A stretch of 64,000 nt of DNA from Pseudomonadota bacterium (lineage in GTDB: Bacteria > Pseudomonadota > Gammaproteobacteria > Burkholderiales > Sulfuriferulaceae), in NCBI GenBank assembly GCA_021795395.1, contig JAJYPN010000009.1, forward strand, positions 1 through 64,000, in the 5' to 3' direction. The notes below the pieces were generated by a model, which worked only from the letters and a program-made list of their open reading frames with translations, ran no database searches and was not told where the DNA came from. Position numbers and translations under genes: made by a program. This document shows, one piece after another, positions 36,370 through 46,477 of this stretch (positions are counted from its first letter, which is position 1; each line of letters starts with the position of its first letter).

Positions 36370-38676
36370 CTATTGCGCCGATTCGCTATCGGCAGTCACC
36401 TCGCGTTCTATACGCACGGGCACCGATTTCGACGCCGGGGTCTTGGAAAGCCGATCATGGTGATAGATTGGAACCAGAACATTGCATTCGGGATAATAGG
36501 AACCGACCGTGCCGTACGGAATGTCGTAAGGCGTCAACGTCAGTCCGCCCAGGCTGCGATACTGTCCGTCATCGAAGTCGGTAATCAGTCGTACCGTGTC
36601 GCCTGCCTGCAAACCTGCGGAGTCGATGTCGGCAGGATTCATGAGCAAGACGGCACGCGTTCCCTCGATTCCGCGAAAGCGGTCTGAGTAGCCGTATATC
36701 GTGGTGTTGAATTGATCGTTGGAACGCAGGGTTATCAGGCGATAGCGCCCTGGTCTGTCCTGAAAGCCGAGTGAGGTCAACTGGCCAGGGATGGTGAATA
36801 CCGCCTTGCCAGTATCGGTTTTCCAAACGCGATCATGCGCGGAATTGCCGCGATAAAAACCACCGGGCTCGAACATTCTCTGATTGAAATCACGGAAATC
36901 GTCCGGATAAGTTGCCTCGATCAGGTCGCGGACGAGACTGTAGTCGCCTGTCCAGGCGTCCCATTGTATTTTTGGATGGGGCGGCAAGGTCGCTTGAGCG
37001 ATACCGGCGACAATGGCCAGTTCGCTTTTTAACTTTTCCGAAGCAGGATCCCGATGTCCGATCGAACCGTTGATCATCGAAAAGCTGTCTTCCGTGGAAA
37101 TCGACTGGGGACCGGTCGCCTGTTCATCGATTTCCGACCTGCTCAGGCACGGAAGAATGTAGGCGGTTTTGCCCGGGAACAGATGGCTGCGATTGAGTTT
37201 GGTCGAAATCATCACGGTAAGATCCTGACGGGCCCAGGCCTCTTCCATGCGCTTCTGATCGGGTACCGCACGCAACAGGTTGCCGCCCAGCGAAACGAAA
37301 GCCTTCACCTTGCCTTCGAACAGACCTTCGACAGCTTCCACGATATTCATGCCATCTTTGGTGGGCGGTTCGAATTCGAACAGGGATTTTAGCTTATCCA
37401 TCGGGATCAGATGGGTTTTTTCGGCAATCCCTACCGTACGCTGCCCCTGGACGTTGGAGTGGCCGCGTACGGGACAACAGCCGGCTCCAGGCTTGCCGAT
37501 ATTACCGCGCAGCAGCAGCAGATTCACCAGCATCGCGATATTTAGCGCACCATGGGTATGCTGGGTCAGGCCCATCCCGTAAACGCCGATCACCCGTTCC
37601 GCTTCGATATATACCCGTGCGGCATCCCGCAGCGCAGCCTCGGTCAGGCCGCTGCAGGATTCGATGTCGGACCAGGGCGTTTCGCGGACACTGGAGAGGA
37701 AGTCATCGAAACCGGTGGTGTGTTGGGCAATGAAATCGACATCCAGCACTCGCGCTGTTCCGGTCGCTACGGCCGCATCGTCGGCTTCGATCACGCATTT
37801 GCACAAGCCCAGGATGGCGGCCACGTCCCCTCCCGATTTCAGTTGCAGATAATGATCTGAAATGATTGTTTCCTTGCCGGTCATCATTTCGACGGGACTT
37901 CTGGGGTTAACAAATGAAATCAGCCCCTGCTCCCGGATTGGATTGAACGTCACGACTTTGGCGCCACGTTTTTTCGCTTTCTGCAAGGGATCCAGGAAGC
38001 GGGGACTGCTGGTGCCAGGATTTTGTCCCAGGAAGAAGAATGCATCGGCCTTTTCCAGATCGTACCAGACGATGGTTCCGACTGGCGAACCGATGACTTT
38101 GGTCAGACCCACCGAAGTGGTTTCGTGACACATGTTGGAACTTTGCGGCAGATTGTTGTTGCCATAAAGGCGTGCAAGCAGCGCATATAGATAGGAGGCC
38201 TCAAGCCCGGCGTGACCCGAAGCGTAAAACACGGTACTTTCGGGTTCGAGCGTCTTTAATATGCTGCCGATATCGGCAAAAGCCGTATTCCACGAGACTT
38301 CGACGTAACGGTCTTCGGCGGCATCGTATTTAAGAGGCGCAGTCAGGCGCCCCGTCATTTCCAGATCATGGTCACGCCAATGGCGCAATTGGCTTACGGT
38401 ATGATCTTCCCAGAATTCAGGCGTACATCGTTTCGTCGTGAGATCCCATAACATCGCTTTCGCACCGTTCTCACAAAATTCGAACGCAGAATAATTGGCA
38501 GGTTTAGGCCAGGCGCACGAGACGCACATGACGCCTCCGGGCTTGTTCATGCGACGCAGGGTATCGAGTGCGGCAGGGCTAGACCAAGCCTCGCCAAAGA
38601 TGCTGGCAATCCCTTTGAGCGATCCCCAGCCCCCAGCAGGCCCTTCCGAATGAGGCATTTCGTGTTCTTCGTTCAT
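36370..38676 (-). CDS. FdhF/YdeP-family molybdopterin oxidoreductase
   Basis: A 768-residue molybdopterin enzyme of the YdeP branch related to formate dehydrogenase alpha subunits. Visible: CVSCAWPKP near residue 50, YASGHAGLEASYLYALLARL, ESTVFYASG, GQNPGTSSPRFLDPLQKAKK, and the C-terminal dinucleotide-binding domain with LRSNDQFNTTIYGY and LMNPADIDSAG. The N-terminal four-cysteine iron-sulfur cluster motif of canonical FDHs is not seen. FdhD directly downstream points to sulfurated Mo. ATG 38676 (GGAGA 7 bp before it) gives the usual length; the open frame upstream is leader. The substrate of YdeP proteins is not firmly known. Confidence 0.9.
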   Translation of the reverse strand: MNEEHEMPHSEGPAGGWGSLKGIASIFGEAWSSPAALDTLRRMNKPGGVMCVSCAWPKPANYSAFEFCENGAKAMLWDLTTKRCTPEFWEDHTVSQLRHWRDHDLEMTGRLTAPLKYDAAEDRYVEVSWNTAFADIGSILKTLEPESTVFYASGHAGLEASYLYALLARLYGNNNLPQSSNMCHETTSVGLTKVIGSPVGTIVWYDLEKADAFFFLGQNPGTSSPRFLDPLQKAKKRGAKVVTFNPIREQGLISFVNPRSPVEMMTGKETIISDHYLQLKSGGDVAAILGLCKCVIEADDAAVATGTARVLDVDFIAQHTTGFDDFLSSVRETPWSDIESCSGLTEAALRDAARVYIEAERVIGVYGMGLTQHTHGALNIAMLVNLLLLRGNIGKPGAGCCPVRGHSNVQGQRTVGIAEKTHLIPMDKLKSLFEFEPPTKDGMNIVEAVEGLFEGKVKAFVSLGGNLLRAVPDQKRMEEAWARQDLTVMISTKLNRSHLFPGKTAYILPCLSRSEIDEQATGPQSISTEDSFSMINGSIGHRDPASEKLKSELAIVAGIAQATLPPHPKIQWDAWTGDYSLVRDLIEATYPDDFRDFNQRMFEPGGFYRGNSAHDRVWKTDTGKAVFTIPGQLTSLGFQDRPGRYRLITLRSNDQFNTTIYGYSDRFRGIEGTRAVLLMNPADIDSAGLQAGDTVRLITDFDDGQYRSLGGLTLTPYDIPYGTVGSYYPECNVLVPIYHHDRLSKTPASKSVPVRIEREVTADSESAQ

Positions 38677-39073
38677 ACTCGGTCTCCAGCAATGGTTACA
38701 TGAAATGTTTCGATAGTTTTTTGCGGCACCGCGAATTTTCGCTCGCCAACCCTCTGGCTTGCTCACCAAAGGCGTTCTGACTGTATGGATATCGAATTTT
38801 ACGCATGATCCATACGCCGTTAGACTGCTGGATGGGTATTCAGGAGACGTTGCCCGACCAAAAGACTGTTTGTCGAGCTATGAATTGACAAAGGCAATAC
38901 ATCGCCACGAATGTATTGAAAATCTTAATAGAATTGGTTTTCAGGGGTCGGTACGTTTACGCACGGACCAGGGCGAGCCTTAAAAGGGGACGCTCCTTTT
39001 TTAGCGCAGGATGTGAATGCGCTGGATGGCTACCCTTTTGACTCCGGCGAAAAACTGTCCAGGCAGTGGTCCA
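38677..39073. other. Gap upstream of the molybdoenzyme gene, with a short plus-strand ORF
   Basis: No known gene. A plus-strand frame of 74 codons (38759-38983, TTG start, ending IGFQGSVRLRTDQGEP) stops right before a possible terminator on the plus strand (38984-39004: AAAAGGGGA-CGC-TCCTTTTTT, 9 bp in RNA if G-U pairs count). That pairing suggests a small transcribed unit, but I do not recognise the protein. The minus-strand promoter of the molybdoenzyme operon should lie at the left end. Confidence 0.35.
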
Positions 39074-40405
39074 CTATAGATATCGTTTTCTGATCTGGAC
39101 ATCGGCGCTGCCCGAAGCGAATTGCAGGTGCAGTTTTTCTCCCGTCATCGTCTGGTCCGCGCCGCGGATGACTACGCCGGCCTCGTTGCGCACGACGCTG
39201 TAACCGCGTTCCAGTACTGCCATCGGGTTCAAATGCTGCAATTGTTCTTCGTCATGTTTGATCGCTGTCTGGGATATTTCCAATCGTGCATGCATTGCTC
39301 GTTGCATACGATTTTGCAGGAGTTGTGCCGTAACGAGATAGCTGGCCGGCCGCGGCAGTTGACGCTGCAATCTTTGCAGCATTTGGGTCCGCTGCCAGTC
39401 GCGGCGCAGTTCGAGATGGCGATAAGCATTGCGCAACCGGCTGGCGAACTGGTTCAATAACGTCAGTCGAGCGCCCAGCCTGCGTCCGGGATGCACCAGA
39501 TGTTCTTCCAGGCGCTGGATATGCCGACCGAGACCGGACAAATAGTGAGAAATATGACGGCTGAATCGAAACTGTATCGTATCCAGCGCTTGCGCGATTT
39601 GCTGATGATGTGCGGTGGCGAGCACGGCGGCGGCGGTAGGGGTGGGCGCACGCTGATCGGCTACGAAGTCGGCCATGGTGATATCGGTTTCATGGCCGAC
39701 GCCGCTGATAATCGGAATCGGACTGGCGGCGATGGCGCGGGCCACGCTTTCTTCGTTGAACGGCCACAAATCCTCTATGCTGCCGCCGCCGCGGCACAGG
39801 ATCAGCACATCGCATTCGGCGCGGCTATAAGCCTGATTGAGCGCAGCGACTATTTGTCCGGCTGAGGCTGCGCCTTGCACGGAACAAGGGTATATCACTA
39901 TCGGCAGGCCGGGCATTTGCCGTCGCAAGGTGCTTAGTACGTCCTGCAAGGCTGCGGCTTGCGGAGAAGTAATGATGCCGAGGCGACGCGGCATGGCGGG
40001 AAGAGCGCGCTTTCGGGCGACGTCGAACAAGCCTTCGGCTTGCAGCTTGCGCTTGAGCTGTTCAAAGGCTTCGTATAGTTTTCCCAGACCGGCACGGCGC
40101 AAGGTATCGACCTGTAATTGAAATTCGCCACGCGGTTCGTATAAACCGGCGGTGGCCCTGACTTCGACCTGCATGCCGTTTTCCGGTTGCCAGTCGACAA
40201 ATTGATTGCGGCCGCGAAACATGACGCACCGGACTTGCGCTGTAGCGTCCTTGAGAGAAAAATACCAGTGTCCTGAGGCCGCACGAGTCAGGTTGGATAT
40301 TTCTCCGGCGATCCAGGTTAATGCGATGCCGCTCTGCAGAATTTGCTGGGCAAGACGATTAAATGCGCTGACGCTCAATATGGGCGATGCGGTATCAGGA
40401 TTCAT
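39074..40405 (-). CDS. xseA: Exodeoxyribonuclease VII large subunit
   Basis: XseA is the catalytic subunit of exonuclease VII, which degrades single-stranded DNA into oligonucleotides. The 443-residue protein shows the N-terminal OB-fold (LTWIAGEISNLTRAASGHWY), the core GIITSPQAAALQDVLSTL, CRGGGSIEDLWPFNEE and GVGHETDITMADFVADQRAP, and a long helical C-terminus. The small subunit gene xseB is not in the window. The gene lies downstream of purT, with a 260-bp AT-rich spacer. Confidence 0.97.
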   Translation of the reverse strand: MNPDTASPILSVSAFNRLAQQILQSGIALTWIAGEISNLTRAASGHWYFSLKDATAQVRCVMFRGRNQFVDWQPENGMQVEVRATAGLYEPRGEFQLQVDTLRRAGLGKLYEAFEQLKRKLQAEGLFDVARKRALPAMPRRLGIITSPQAAALQDVLSTLRRQMPGLPIVIYPCSVQGAASAGQIVAALNQAYSRAECDVLILCRGGGSIEDLWPFNEESVARAIAASPIPIISGVGHETDITMADFVADQRAPTPTAAAVLATAHHQQIAQALDTIQFRFSRHISHYLSGLGRHIQRLEEHLVHPGRRLGARLTLLNQFASRLRNAYRHLELRRDWQRTQMLQRLQRQLPRPASYLVTAQLLQNRMQRAMHARLEISQTAIKHDEEQLQHLNPMAVLERGYSVVRNEAGVVIRGADQTMTGEKLHLQFASGSADVQIRKRYL

Positions 40406-40605
40406 GTTGGGTAATGTTTTTTGTCAAGTTTTTTCCCGCGATTTTTAAATTTACGTTGATTTTAGCCATAAAGCCTTGACAACGTTGTTTTTGTATAACC
40501 TGTTGTTTTTATGTAAATAAATTGACTGATAAAAACATGGGCTATCAATAAAATTTCAGCCCTGCGGCAGACTTAGGCGTTTGTTAAACATTTAGTCCAC
40601 ATAGT

Positions 40606-40614
40606 TATCCACAG
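40606..40614 (+). promoter_or_regulatory. Consensus DnaA box in the xseA-purT spacer
   Basis: TTATCCACA is a perfect DnaA box, and a near match (TAGTCCACA, 40596-40604) precedes it by one base. The 100 bp to the left is AT-rich. One and a half boxes without dnaA, dnaN or other replication genes nearby are not enough for an origin; it may be a regulatory or titration site, or chance. Confidence 0.4.
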
Positions 40615-40665
40615 ATTATGGGGGTAACTGGCAAAAAGTCTTGCGAGCTATAGGCTTATGCACTA

Positions 40666-41862
40666 TTACTCTGAAACTGGAATAATTCGGTCGGCGACCA
40701 GCGCGGCGCGTTCCCTCGCGAGCTCGGTATTTTCTGCGCAGGCAAGGGCGACGCCCATGCGTCGACGGGCGGATGAAGCGGGCTTGCCGAACAGGCGTAT
40801 GCTGCTGCGCGGCACTTGCAGCGCTTGCGCTACGCCTTCGAATAGCAGATTTTCGGTAACCACTCGTCCGTAAATGACCGCCGATGCGCCCGGTTCGCGT
40901 TGACGTGTATCGATCGGCAAGCCTAGAATCGCGCGCGCATGCAGTTCGAATTCGCTCTGGTATTGGGTGCATAGCGTGACCATGCCGGTATCGTGCGGCC
41001 GCGGCGAGACTTCCGAAAACCAGACTTCATCCCCGCGGACAAACAGCTCGACGCCGAAGATTCCACGCCCTCCCAGATTGTCGGTGACGGTGCGCGCAAT
41101 TTCCTGCGCCCTGGCTAGGGCCTGCTGCGTCATTGCCTGCGGTTGCCAGGACTCGACATAGTCGCCATGCACCTGGATATGGCCGATGGGTGCGCAAAAA
41201 TGCGTTTCGGTTTGCCCGTTTTGACCCAGAGCGCGTACGGTAAGCAGCGTAATTTCGTAATCGAAGCGGATTTCACCTTCAACTATGACGCGACCCTGAT
41301 CGACCCGGCTGGCGCTGGCGGCATATTCCCAGGCGGCGGCGATCTCGTCGGCGCAGGTCAGGCGCGATTGTCCCTTGCCGGAGGACGACATGACCGGTTT
41401 GACCAGACAGGGAAAACCGATGTGATCGACAGCCGCCTGCAGGCTATCGAGGCTATCGGCAAAGCGGTACGATGATGTCGGCAGTCCCAGCGTTTCCGCT
41501 GCCAGCCGGCGGATTCCTTCGCGGTTCATGGTCAACTGTACCGCGCGTGCGGTAGGGATCACCTGACACAACCCAGCCTGTTCGATGGCGGTCAGTTCAT
41601 CGGTCGCAATGGCTTCGATTTCCGGTACGAGGAAATGGGGACGTTCCAGTTCGACTACGGCGCGCAACGCGGTGCGGTCGGTCATGTCGATGACGTGGGC
41701 GCGATGCGCGACCTGTTGTCCCGGCGCATGCGCGTAGCGATCCACAGCGATTACTTCTATTCCCCAGCGCTGCAATTCGATGATGACTTCCTTGCCCAGT
41801 TCGCCGCTGCCGAGCAGCATGACGCGAGTGGCTTGTGGTGTAAGTGGTGTGCCTATGCGCAT
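40666..41862 (-). CDS. purT: Formate-dependent phosphoribosylglycinamide formyltransferase
   Basis: PurT makes formyl-GAR in purine synthesis from formate and ATP, the folate-free alternative to PurN. The 398-residue ATP-grasp enzyme starts with the family sequence [20 protein letters not shown] and shows [14 protein letters not shown], the metal-binding [20 protein letters not shown] and [10 protein letters not shown]. The ATG at 41862 has only a weak ribosome-binding site; a hairpin sits 19 bp upstream in the leader. Confidence 0.97.
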   Translation of the reverse strand: MRIGTPLTPQATRVMLLGSGELGKEVIIELQRWGIEVIAVDRYAHAPGQQVAHRAHVIDMTDRTALRAVVELERPHFLVPEIEAIATDELTAIEQAGLCQVIPTARAVQLTMNREGIRRLAAETLGLPTSSYRFADSLDSLQAAVDHIGFPCLVKPVMSSSGKGQSRLTCADEIAAAWEYAASASRVDQGRVIVEGEIRFDYEITLLTVRALGQNGQTETHFCAPIGHIQVHGDYVESWQPQAMTQQALARAQEIARTVTDNLGGRGIFGVELFVRGDEVWFSEVSPRPHDTGMVTLCTQYQSEFELHARAILGLPIDTRQREPGASAVIYGRVVTENLLFEGVAQALQVPRSSIRLFGKPASSARRRMGVALACAENTELARERAALVADRIIPVSE

Positions 41863-41880
41863 GTATTTTCGTCTTGTAAA

Positions 41881-41916
41881 GGGTACAAACCGTCATCCCG
41901 AGTCGGTTTGTCACCC
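41881..41916 (-). promoter_or_regulatory. Stem-loop in the purT leader
   Basis: GGGTACAAACCG (41881-41892) pairs with CGGTTTGTCACCC (41904-41916) with a small bulge and an 11-base loop, ending 18 bases before the purT ATG on the minus strand. No T-run follows. It could be an operator or a translation-control element; no known riboswitch class was recognised. Confidence 0.45.
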
Positions 41917-42129
41917 GGCCGTGAGATTTCGAGAGAATGATTGCCGCGGAATGAGGACCGATTTGGAAGTTTAATGATAAACATGTCGATAGACAAGCAG
42001 GATAAACCGGGTTAGTATCACCTGAAAATGCGATATCAGGTGCTTATCCGGTATCCGGGAATCCCATCATTTGCCTCTATCCTACGAACGTCGAATTGAA
42101 TACAGTATTTCAACTTCCTGCAGGCGGCG

Positions 42130-43080
42130 ATGACGCAAGCTGACGCCATTTTTTTAATGGGGCCCACCGCTTCGGGAAAAACCGCTGCCGCGCTGGCGCT
42201 GGCGCAAATTTTCCCGGTGGAGATCATCAGCGTCGATTCGGCGCTGGTGTACAACGATATGAATATCGGCACGGCGAAACCCGATGCCGCGACGCTGGCC
42301 GCTGCGCCTCACCATCTGATCGATCTGATTTCGCCTGTGCATTCCTATTCGGCCGCGCAGTTTTGCGCCGACGCTTTGCCGCTGATGGCGGAAATTACGG
42401 CGCGCGGCCGCATTCCCTTGCTGGTGGGCGGGACCATGCTGTATTTCAAGGCGTTGCGCGAGGGTTTAAGCGATCTGCCTGAAGCCGACCCGGCGATCCG
42501 TGCGGTGATCGATGCGGAAGCTGCCGAACGCGGCTGGGATGCACTGCATCGCGATCTGCAGCGTCTCGACCCGCTGACGGCTGCGCGCCTGCAACCCGGC
42601 GATAGCCAGCGTATCCAGCGCGCGATCGAAATTATCCGGATCACCGGCAAAGCCATGTCGGAATGTCTGGCGCAAGGCCGCGAAGCGGAATTGCCGTATC
42701 GCGTCCTGCTTCTGGCGCTGATGCCTTCGGCACGAGAAGTCCTGCACGAGCGGATCGCGCAACGCTTCGATACCATGCTGTCTGCAGGTCTGGTAGAGGA
42801 ACTGGCCGGCCTGCGCGCACGCTATGACTTGCGCGACGAGTTGCCGTCCATGCGTTGCGTCGGCTATCGCCAGGCTTGGGCGTATCAGGAGGGCGTCTAT
42901 GATTACGACGAAATGCGTGACCGCGGAATTTTTGCTACCCGCCAGTTGGCCAAACGGCAAATGACCTGGTTACGCAATATGTCCGGCATAGCGGCGATGG
43001 ACTGTCTGGACGCCAGACTGACGCAGAAGCTCATCGAAGCTATCGATGATTTCCTGCAAACTTCGCAATCGCTGTCATAG
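42130..43080 (+). CDS. miaA: tRNA dimethylallyltransferase MiaA
   Basis: MiaA adds the isopentenyl group to A37 of tRNAs reading UNN codons. The 316-residue protein has the P-loop MGPTASGKT (about residues 11-19), [19 protein letters not shown], the [14 protein letters not shown] motif and, near the C-terminus, [12 protein letters not shown] and [14 protein letters not shown]. It overlaps the convergent HDOD gene by 6 bp. Neither mutL nor hfq, common neighbours, is present. Confidence 0.97.
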   Translation: MTQADAIFLMGPTASGKTAAALALAQIFPVEIISVDSALVYNDMNIGTAKPDAATLAAAPHHLIDLISPVHSYSAAQFCADALPLMAEITARGRIPLLVGGTMLYFKALREGLSDLPEADPAIRAVIDAEAAERGWDALHRDLQRLDPLTAARLQPGDSQRIQRAIEIIRITGKAMSECLAQGREAELPYRVLLLALMPSAREVLHERIAQRFDTMLSAGLVEELAGLRARYDLRDELPSMRCVGYRQAWAYQEGVYDYDEMRDRGIFATRQLAKRQMTWLRNMSGIAAMDCLDARLTQKLIEAIDDFLQTSQSLS

Positions 43081-44427
43081 TGGCGTGGCTTCGGTAAGCA
43101 CCAGGGCGTTGATCAAGGCAAGATTGACATCGACCGAGCTCACCAGGCAATGCGCTGCCAGATTTTCTATGGCCTGCTGATCGCCGTTTTCCGCGGCAAA
43201 CGCCAGTTTGAGCATTAATCCGCCGGTGCCTTTTTGATCGATAAGGGCGGATTTTATGTGAACGCTCATTTTGAGCGGATGGATCGCACGCTCCAACGGC
43301 AGGTTCAGCAGTTCGCCGATCACGGAGAACTGACCGATCAGATACGCCGCCCGGGGATCGATCTGTTGCAGGCTTTTACGCGCCAGCGTCTCCAGAAAAA
43401 AGCCGCGGCTGAGCCCGCGTTTCAATAATTTCAGCGTACCGGTGCGCGGTTCGGCGCTGGTATGCAGCAGCAAGGTCAGCCAGCGATACAGACCCGCATG
43501 TTTGAGCTGCTGGAATGCCTGAGTGAGAGTATCGATAGGCATTTCAAGATTATCCAGCGTATTGGTATACGCGATCAATTGATAGCACAGGCGTGCGTCG
43601 GTATGGATCATCGATTCGATTTCAGCCAGATCGTGACGTGCGATGACTCGATCCATCAATTCGAGCAGGCGTAGACGGCTGATTTCGGTAGGCGGCAGTA
43701 CATATTCGCGGGTTTCGTCGCAATACGTTCCCTGAAAGCCGTCGAATTTGAGTTTGACGCACAAATCGAAGGTTTCCTGGCAGCCTATGTTGGCCGCGAT
43801 CAGCTTTTGCATCCCCAATAGCCGCAATGCCTTGGCGGTCGTTTCCAGTTCGGCGGCATTGAGCAGGCCGACGTCGACGCGCGCCTGTTGGATCAGATCG
43901 GCCAGAGCGGCAGGTATTTTCATGCCGTGACGATAATTGACAAGCAGATGAAATCCCTCGCGCCGGCGTTTTTTGATTTGAGGCAGCCAGAGCGTAATTG
44001 CGCTCGGTAGAATATCAAGAGTAAAAATAACGTGTTGGCGGGGCAGAAAGTCGATGTCTTTCGCGGCCAGCGAAACGGCGTCGATGTTGACGAGCAGCGG
44101 GTACGCCGGCTGCTTTTCGTTTTCCGTCAGGGAACACAAACCCGCTATCAGCGTTGTATCATCGCTCTGGCGCAACGATTGCTCCTGCAAACGCTGATCA
44201 TGATAAGCGAGACGGATGCGCGGTATGAGTTCGACTGCCGTAATTCGACCGGAACTGTCGTAAACCGCTTGCCGGTTCAGTAAGCGTTCAATGATATCGT
44301 TCTGCTGCGAGGGTGCGCCGCACGTATCTATCGACAGCACATGCGTGGAAATATTGTGTTTATCCTTGCTTATCGTGTTGATATTGCGTTCTTTTTTTCG
44401 TTCCTGAAGAAGGGGTAAGGATTTCAT
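43075..44427 (-). CDS. EAL-like/HDOD signal-transduction protein (YuxH-type)
   Basis: A 450-residue protein with the EAL-HDOD layout. After a 50-residue polar N-terminus, residues about 55-240 form a degenerate EAL-like domain ([20 protein letters not shown], with no catalytic EAL or DDFGTG), and about 250-440 form a modified HD (HDOD) domain ([35 protein letters not shown]). It probably binds a partner or nucleotide rather than hydrolysing c-di-GMP. The start at 44427 may be too long; several internal codons could serve. It is divergent from recJ across a 201-bp spacer with a strong hairpin. Confidence 0.85.
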   Translation of the reverse strand: MKSLPLLQERKKERNINTISKDKHNISTHVLSIDTCGAPSQQNDIIERLLNRQAVYDSSGRITAVELIPRIRLAYHDQRLQEQSLRQSDDTTLIAGLCSLTENEKQPAYPLLVNIDAVSLAAKDIDFLPRQHVIFTLDILPSAITLWLPQIKKRRREGFHLLVNYRHGMKIPAALADLIQQARVDVGLLNAAELETTAKALRLLGMQKLIAANIGCQETFDLCVKLKFDGFQGTYCDETREYVLPPTEISRLRLLELMDRVIARHDLAEIESMIHTDARLCYQLIAYTNTLDNLEMPIDTLTQAFQQLKHAGLYRWLTLLLHTSAEPRTGTLKLLKRGLSRGFFLETLARKSLQQIDPRAAYLIGQFSVIGELLNLPLERAIHPLKMSVHIKSALIDQKGTGGLMLKLAFAAENGDQQAIENLAAHCLVSSVDVNLALINALVLTEATPL

Positions 44428-44491
44428 CGCGACTCCGTACTGCCTGGGTAGTAATACTCCCTATGCAGGAATTATACCGTATTTGAAGGCA

Positions 44492-44516
44492 TCCACGCGG
44501 CAGCGTTCCGCGTGGA
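44492..44516. repeat. Strong inverted repeat between the HDOD gene and recJ
   Basis: TCCACGCGG and CCGCGTGGA are perfect 9-bp arms around a 7-base loop. There is no T-run on either side, so it is not a simple terminator; it sits in the leader of one or both divergent genes. Confidence 0.6.
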
Positions 44517-44628
44517 GCCGGAAGTGTCGTTTATAGGTTGTGATCCGGCATTGCAGGAATTAAGCGAATTTGCCTGAAAAAGGTTAGTATACGCAAATTT
44601 ACGATGGCAAAAACCATAAGGACGGGCG

Positions 44629-46323
44629 ATGCGGGTTAGCGTACGCGATTTCGACCGGTCGGCGGCGGAACGCCTGACGTCTGGCGGCATACATCCCATT
44701 CTGGCGCGCGTGTACGCCGCACGGGGCGTGACCGAAGCAATGCAGCTCGACAGCGGATTAGCGCGTTTGCTGCATTATGGGACGCTTAAAAATATTCGGG
44801 CTGCAAGCGTACGGTTGGCCGATGCGATCATGGCTCGCGAGCGTGTAGTGATTGTGGCCGATTACGATGCCGACGGCGCGACTGCCTGCGCGACGGCAGT
44901 ACGCGGTTTCGCATTGCTGGGGCTGGAAGCCGGTTATCTTGTTCCCAACCGTTTCGAATACGGTTACGGATTGACGCCGGAAATCGTTCGGGTCGCGGCG
45001 ATGAGACAGCCCGATCTGATCATTACCGTCGATAACGGCATAGCCAGCCTGGACGGTATACGCACCGCGCGAGGACTCGGCATCGACGTGCTGGTTACCG
45101 ACCATCATTTGCCTGGAGACGAACTGCCCGATGCATTGATCGTCAATCCCAGCCAGCCCGGCTGCCATTTTCCCAGCAAGCATCTGGCCGGCGTCGGCGT
45201 GATGTTTTACGTGCTGCTTGCCGTCCGTGCCGAATTGCAGGCGCGCGGACGATTTGCCGCTGGCAAATCGCCTAATCTGGCGCAATTGCTCGATATCGTT
45301 GCGCTCGGCACGGTAGCGGATGTCGTCAGGCTGGATGACAATAACCGCATTCTGGTCGAGCAAGGTTTGCGCCGCATACGCCAGGGTCGCGCCTGCGCCG
45401 GGATAAACGCGCTGTTTCGGGTAGCGAACCGTCCGGTCGAGACGGCGACGGTCGCCGACCTGGGTTTCATGATAGGGCCCAGACTGAATGCAGCAGGCCG
45501 GCTGGAAGATATGTCGCTGGGCATCGCCTGCCTGCTGAGCGGCGATCCGTCGATTGCCGCCGGTTACGCAGAACGCTTGCATGCATTGAACGCCGAGCGC
45601 CGGGCGATTGAAGCTGATATGCAGGAGCAGGCACTGGCGCAGTTGGAGACGATAACAGCGGCGGACAGCTACACACTGGTCATGTTCGATCCAGCATGGC
45701 ATCAGGGCGTCATTGGCATCCTCGCGTCCAGACTGAAGGACAAATTCCATCGCCCGGTTATCTGCTTTGCACGCAGCGCCGACGGCGAAATCAAGGGGTC
45801 AGGGCGATCAATCGGTACCCTGCATTTACGCGACGCCATCGATTGGGTGGCGAAGCGCGCGCCGGATCTGATTTTGAAGTTCGGCGGTCATGCAGCGGCA
45901 GCGGGTTTGTCGATACGTGAGGCGTACTTGCCCGAGTTCATGGACCTGTTCGAAGCCGCCGCCCGCCATTTCCTCGCGCCGGACGATCTTGCTACTCAGA
46001 TCGCGATTGACGGCGATCTGCCGGCGGACGCCTGTACGCCGGATTTAGCCGGAACCATAGGCGCGCAAGTATGGGGACAGGGATTTCCGGCGCCGCGGTT
46101 TGCAGGGAAATTTCGCGTGACCGGACAAAAAATCCTGAAAGACAAGCATCTGAAATTCCAGTTAACGGCCGGAAAAACCGGCTTCGACAGTATATTGTTC
46201 AACCGGACGGAATTGTTGCCCGACGAGATAGATGCCGTGTTCGAGCTCGAACTCAACCGCTACCAGGGGAGAACGAGCCTGCAAATCAAATTGCATCATT
46301 GGACTGGGGTAGGGACTGCATGA
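44629..46323 (+). CDS. recJ: Single-stranded-DNA-specific exonuclease RecJ
   Basis: RecJ degrades single-stranded DNA 5' to 3' in recombination and mismatch repair. The 564-residue DHH/DHHA1 protein shows IVADYDADGATACATAV (motif I), ITVDNGIASLDGI, the DHH motif VTDHHLPGDELP, LGTVADVVRLDDNNR, LGFMIGPRLNAAGR, and the DHHA1 region LKFGGHAAAAGLSI. The ATG at 44629 follows GGACGGGCG and gives the homologues' start. Confidence 0.97.
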   Translation: MRVSVRDFDRSAAERLTSGGIHPILARVYAARGVTEAMQLDSGLARLLHYGTLKNIRAASVRLADAIMARERVVIVADYDADGATACATAVRGFALLGLEAGYLVPNRFEYGYGLTPEIVRVAAMRQPDLIITVDNGIASLDGIRTARGLGIDVLVTDHHLPGDELPDALIVNPSQPGCHFPSKHLAGVGVMFYVLLAVRAELQARGRFAAGKSPNLAQLLDIVALGTVADVVRLDDNNRILVEQGLRRIRQGRACAGINALFRVANRPVETATVADLGFMIGPRLNAAGRLEDMSLGIACLLSGDPSIAAGYAERLHALNAERRAIEADMQEQALAQLETITAADSYTLVMFDPAWHQGVIGILASRLKDKFHRPVICFARSADGEIKGSGRSIGTLHLRDAIDWVAKRAPDLILKFGGHAAAAGLSIREAYLPEFMDLFEAAARHFLAPDDLATQIAIDGDLPADACTPDLAGTIGAQVWGQGFPAPRFAGKFRVTGQKILKDKHLKFQLTAGKTGFDSILFNRTELLPDEIDAVFELELNRYQGRTSLQIKLHHWTGVGTA

Positions 46324-46376
46324 TTTTTGCGTCACTCGATAAAACCTGACGGAGTTTGATGCATACTGAAAAACCA

Positions 46377-46470
46377 TTTTCTATGCACATCCAAGTTGCC
46401 GTATATAAAAAATTGGTGTTTCTATGCATGTGGAGGTTAATATGTATATAAATTTACATTTTCTATATGC
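46377..46470 (+). repeat. Three TTTCTATGC motifs spaced exactly 41 bp, upstream of fic
   Basis: TTTTCTATGC at 46377, GTTTCTATGC at 46418 and TTTTCTATATGC at 46459 start 41 bp apart each time, about four helical turns. The first two 41-bp units agree at 25 of 41 positions, so they may be a worn tandem duplication or evenly phased operator sites. They flank the region expected to hold the fic promoter. Confidence 0.6.
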
Positions 46471-46477
46471 GTCATAG
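46442..46477 (+). CDS. Possible 11-residue leader peptide before fic
   Basis: ATG at 46442 has a strong ribosome-binding site (GGAGG, 5 bp spacing) and encodes MYINLHFLYAS before a TAG 13 bp ahead of the fic ATG. The ribosome-binding site of fic lies between the two. It could couple translation to fic or act as an upstream ORF; it may also be chance. Confidence 0.35.
   Translation: MYINLHFLYAS

Noticed and set aside
40480-40620. Replication origin
   Set aside because: Only one perfect DnaA box and one near match, and no dnaA, dnaN, parAB or gidA nearby.
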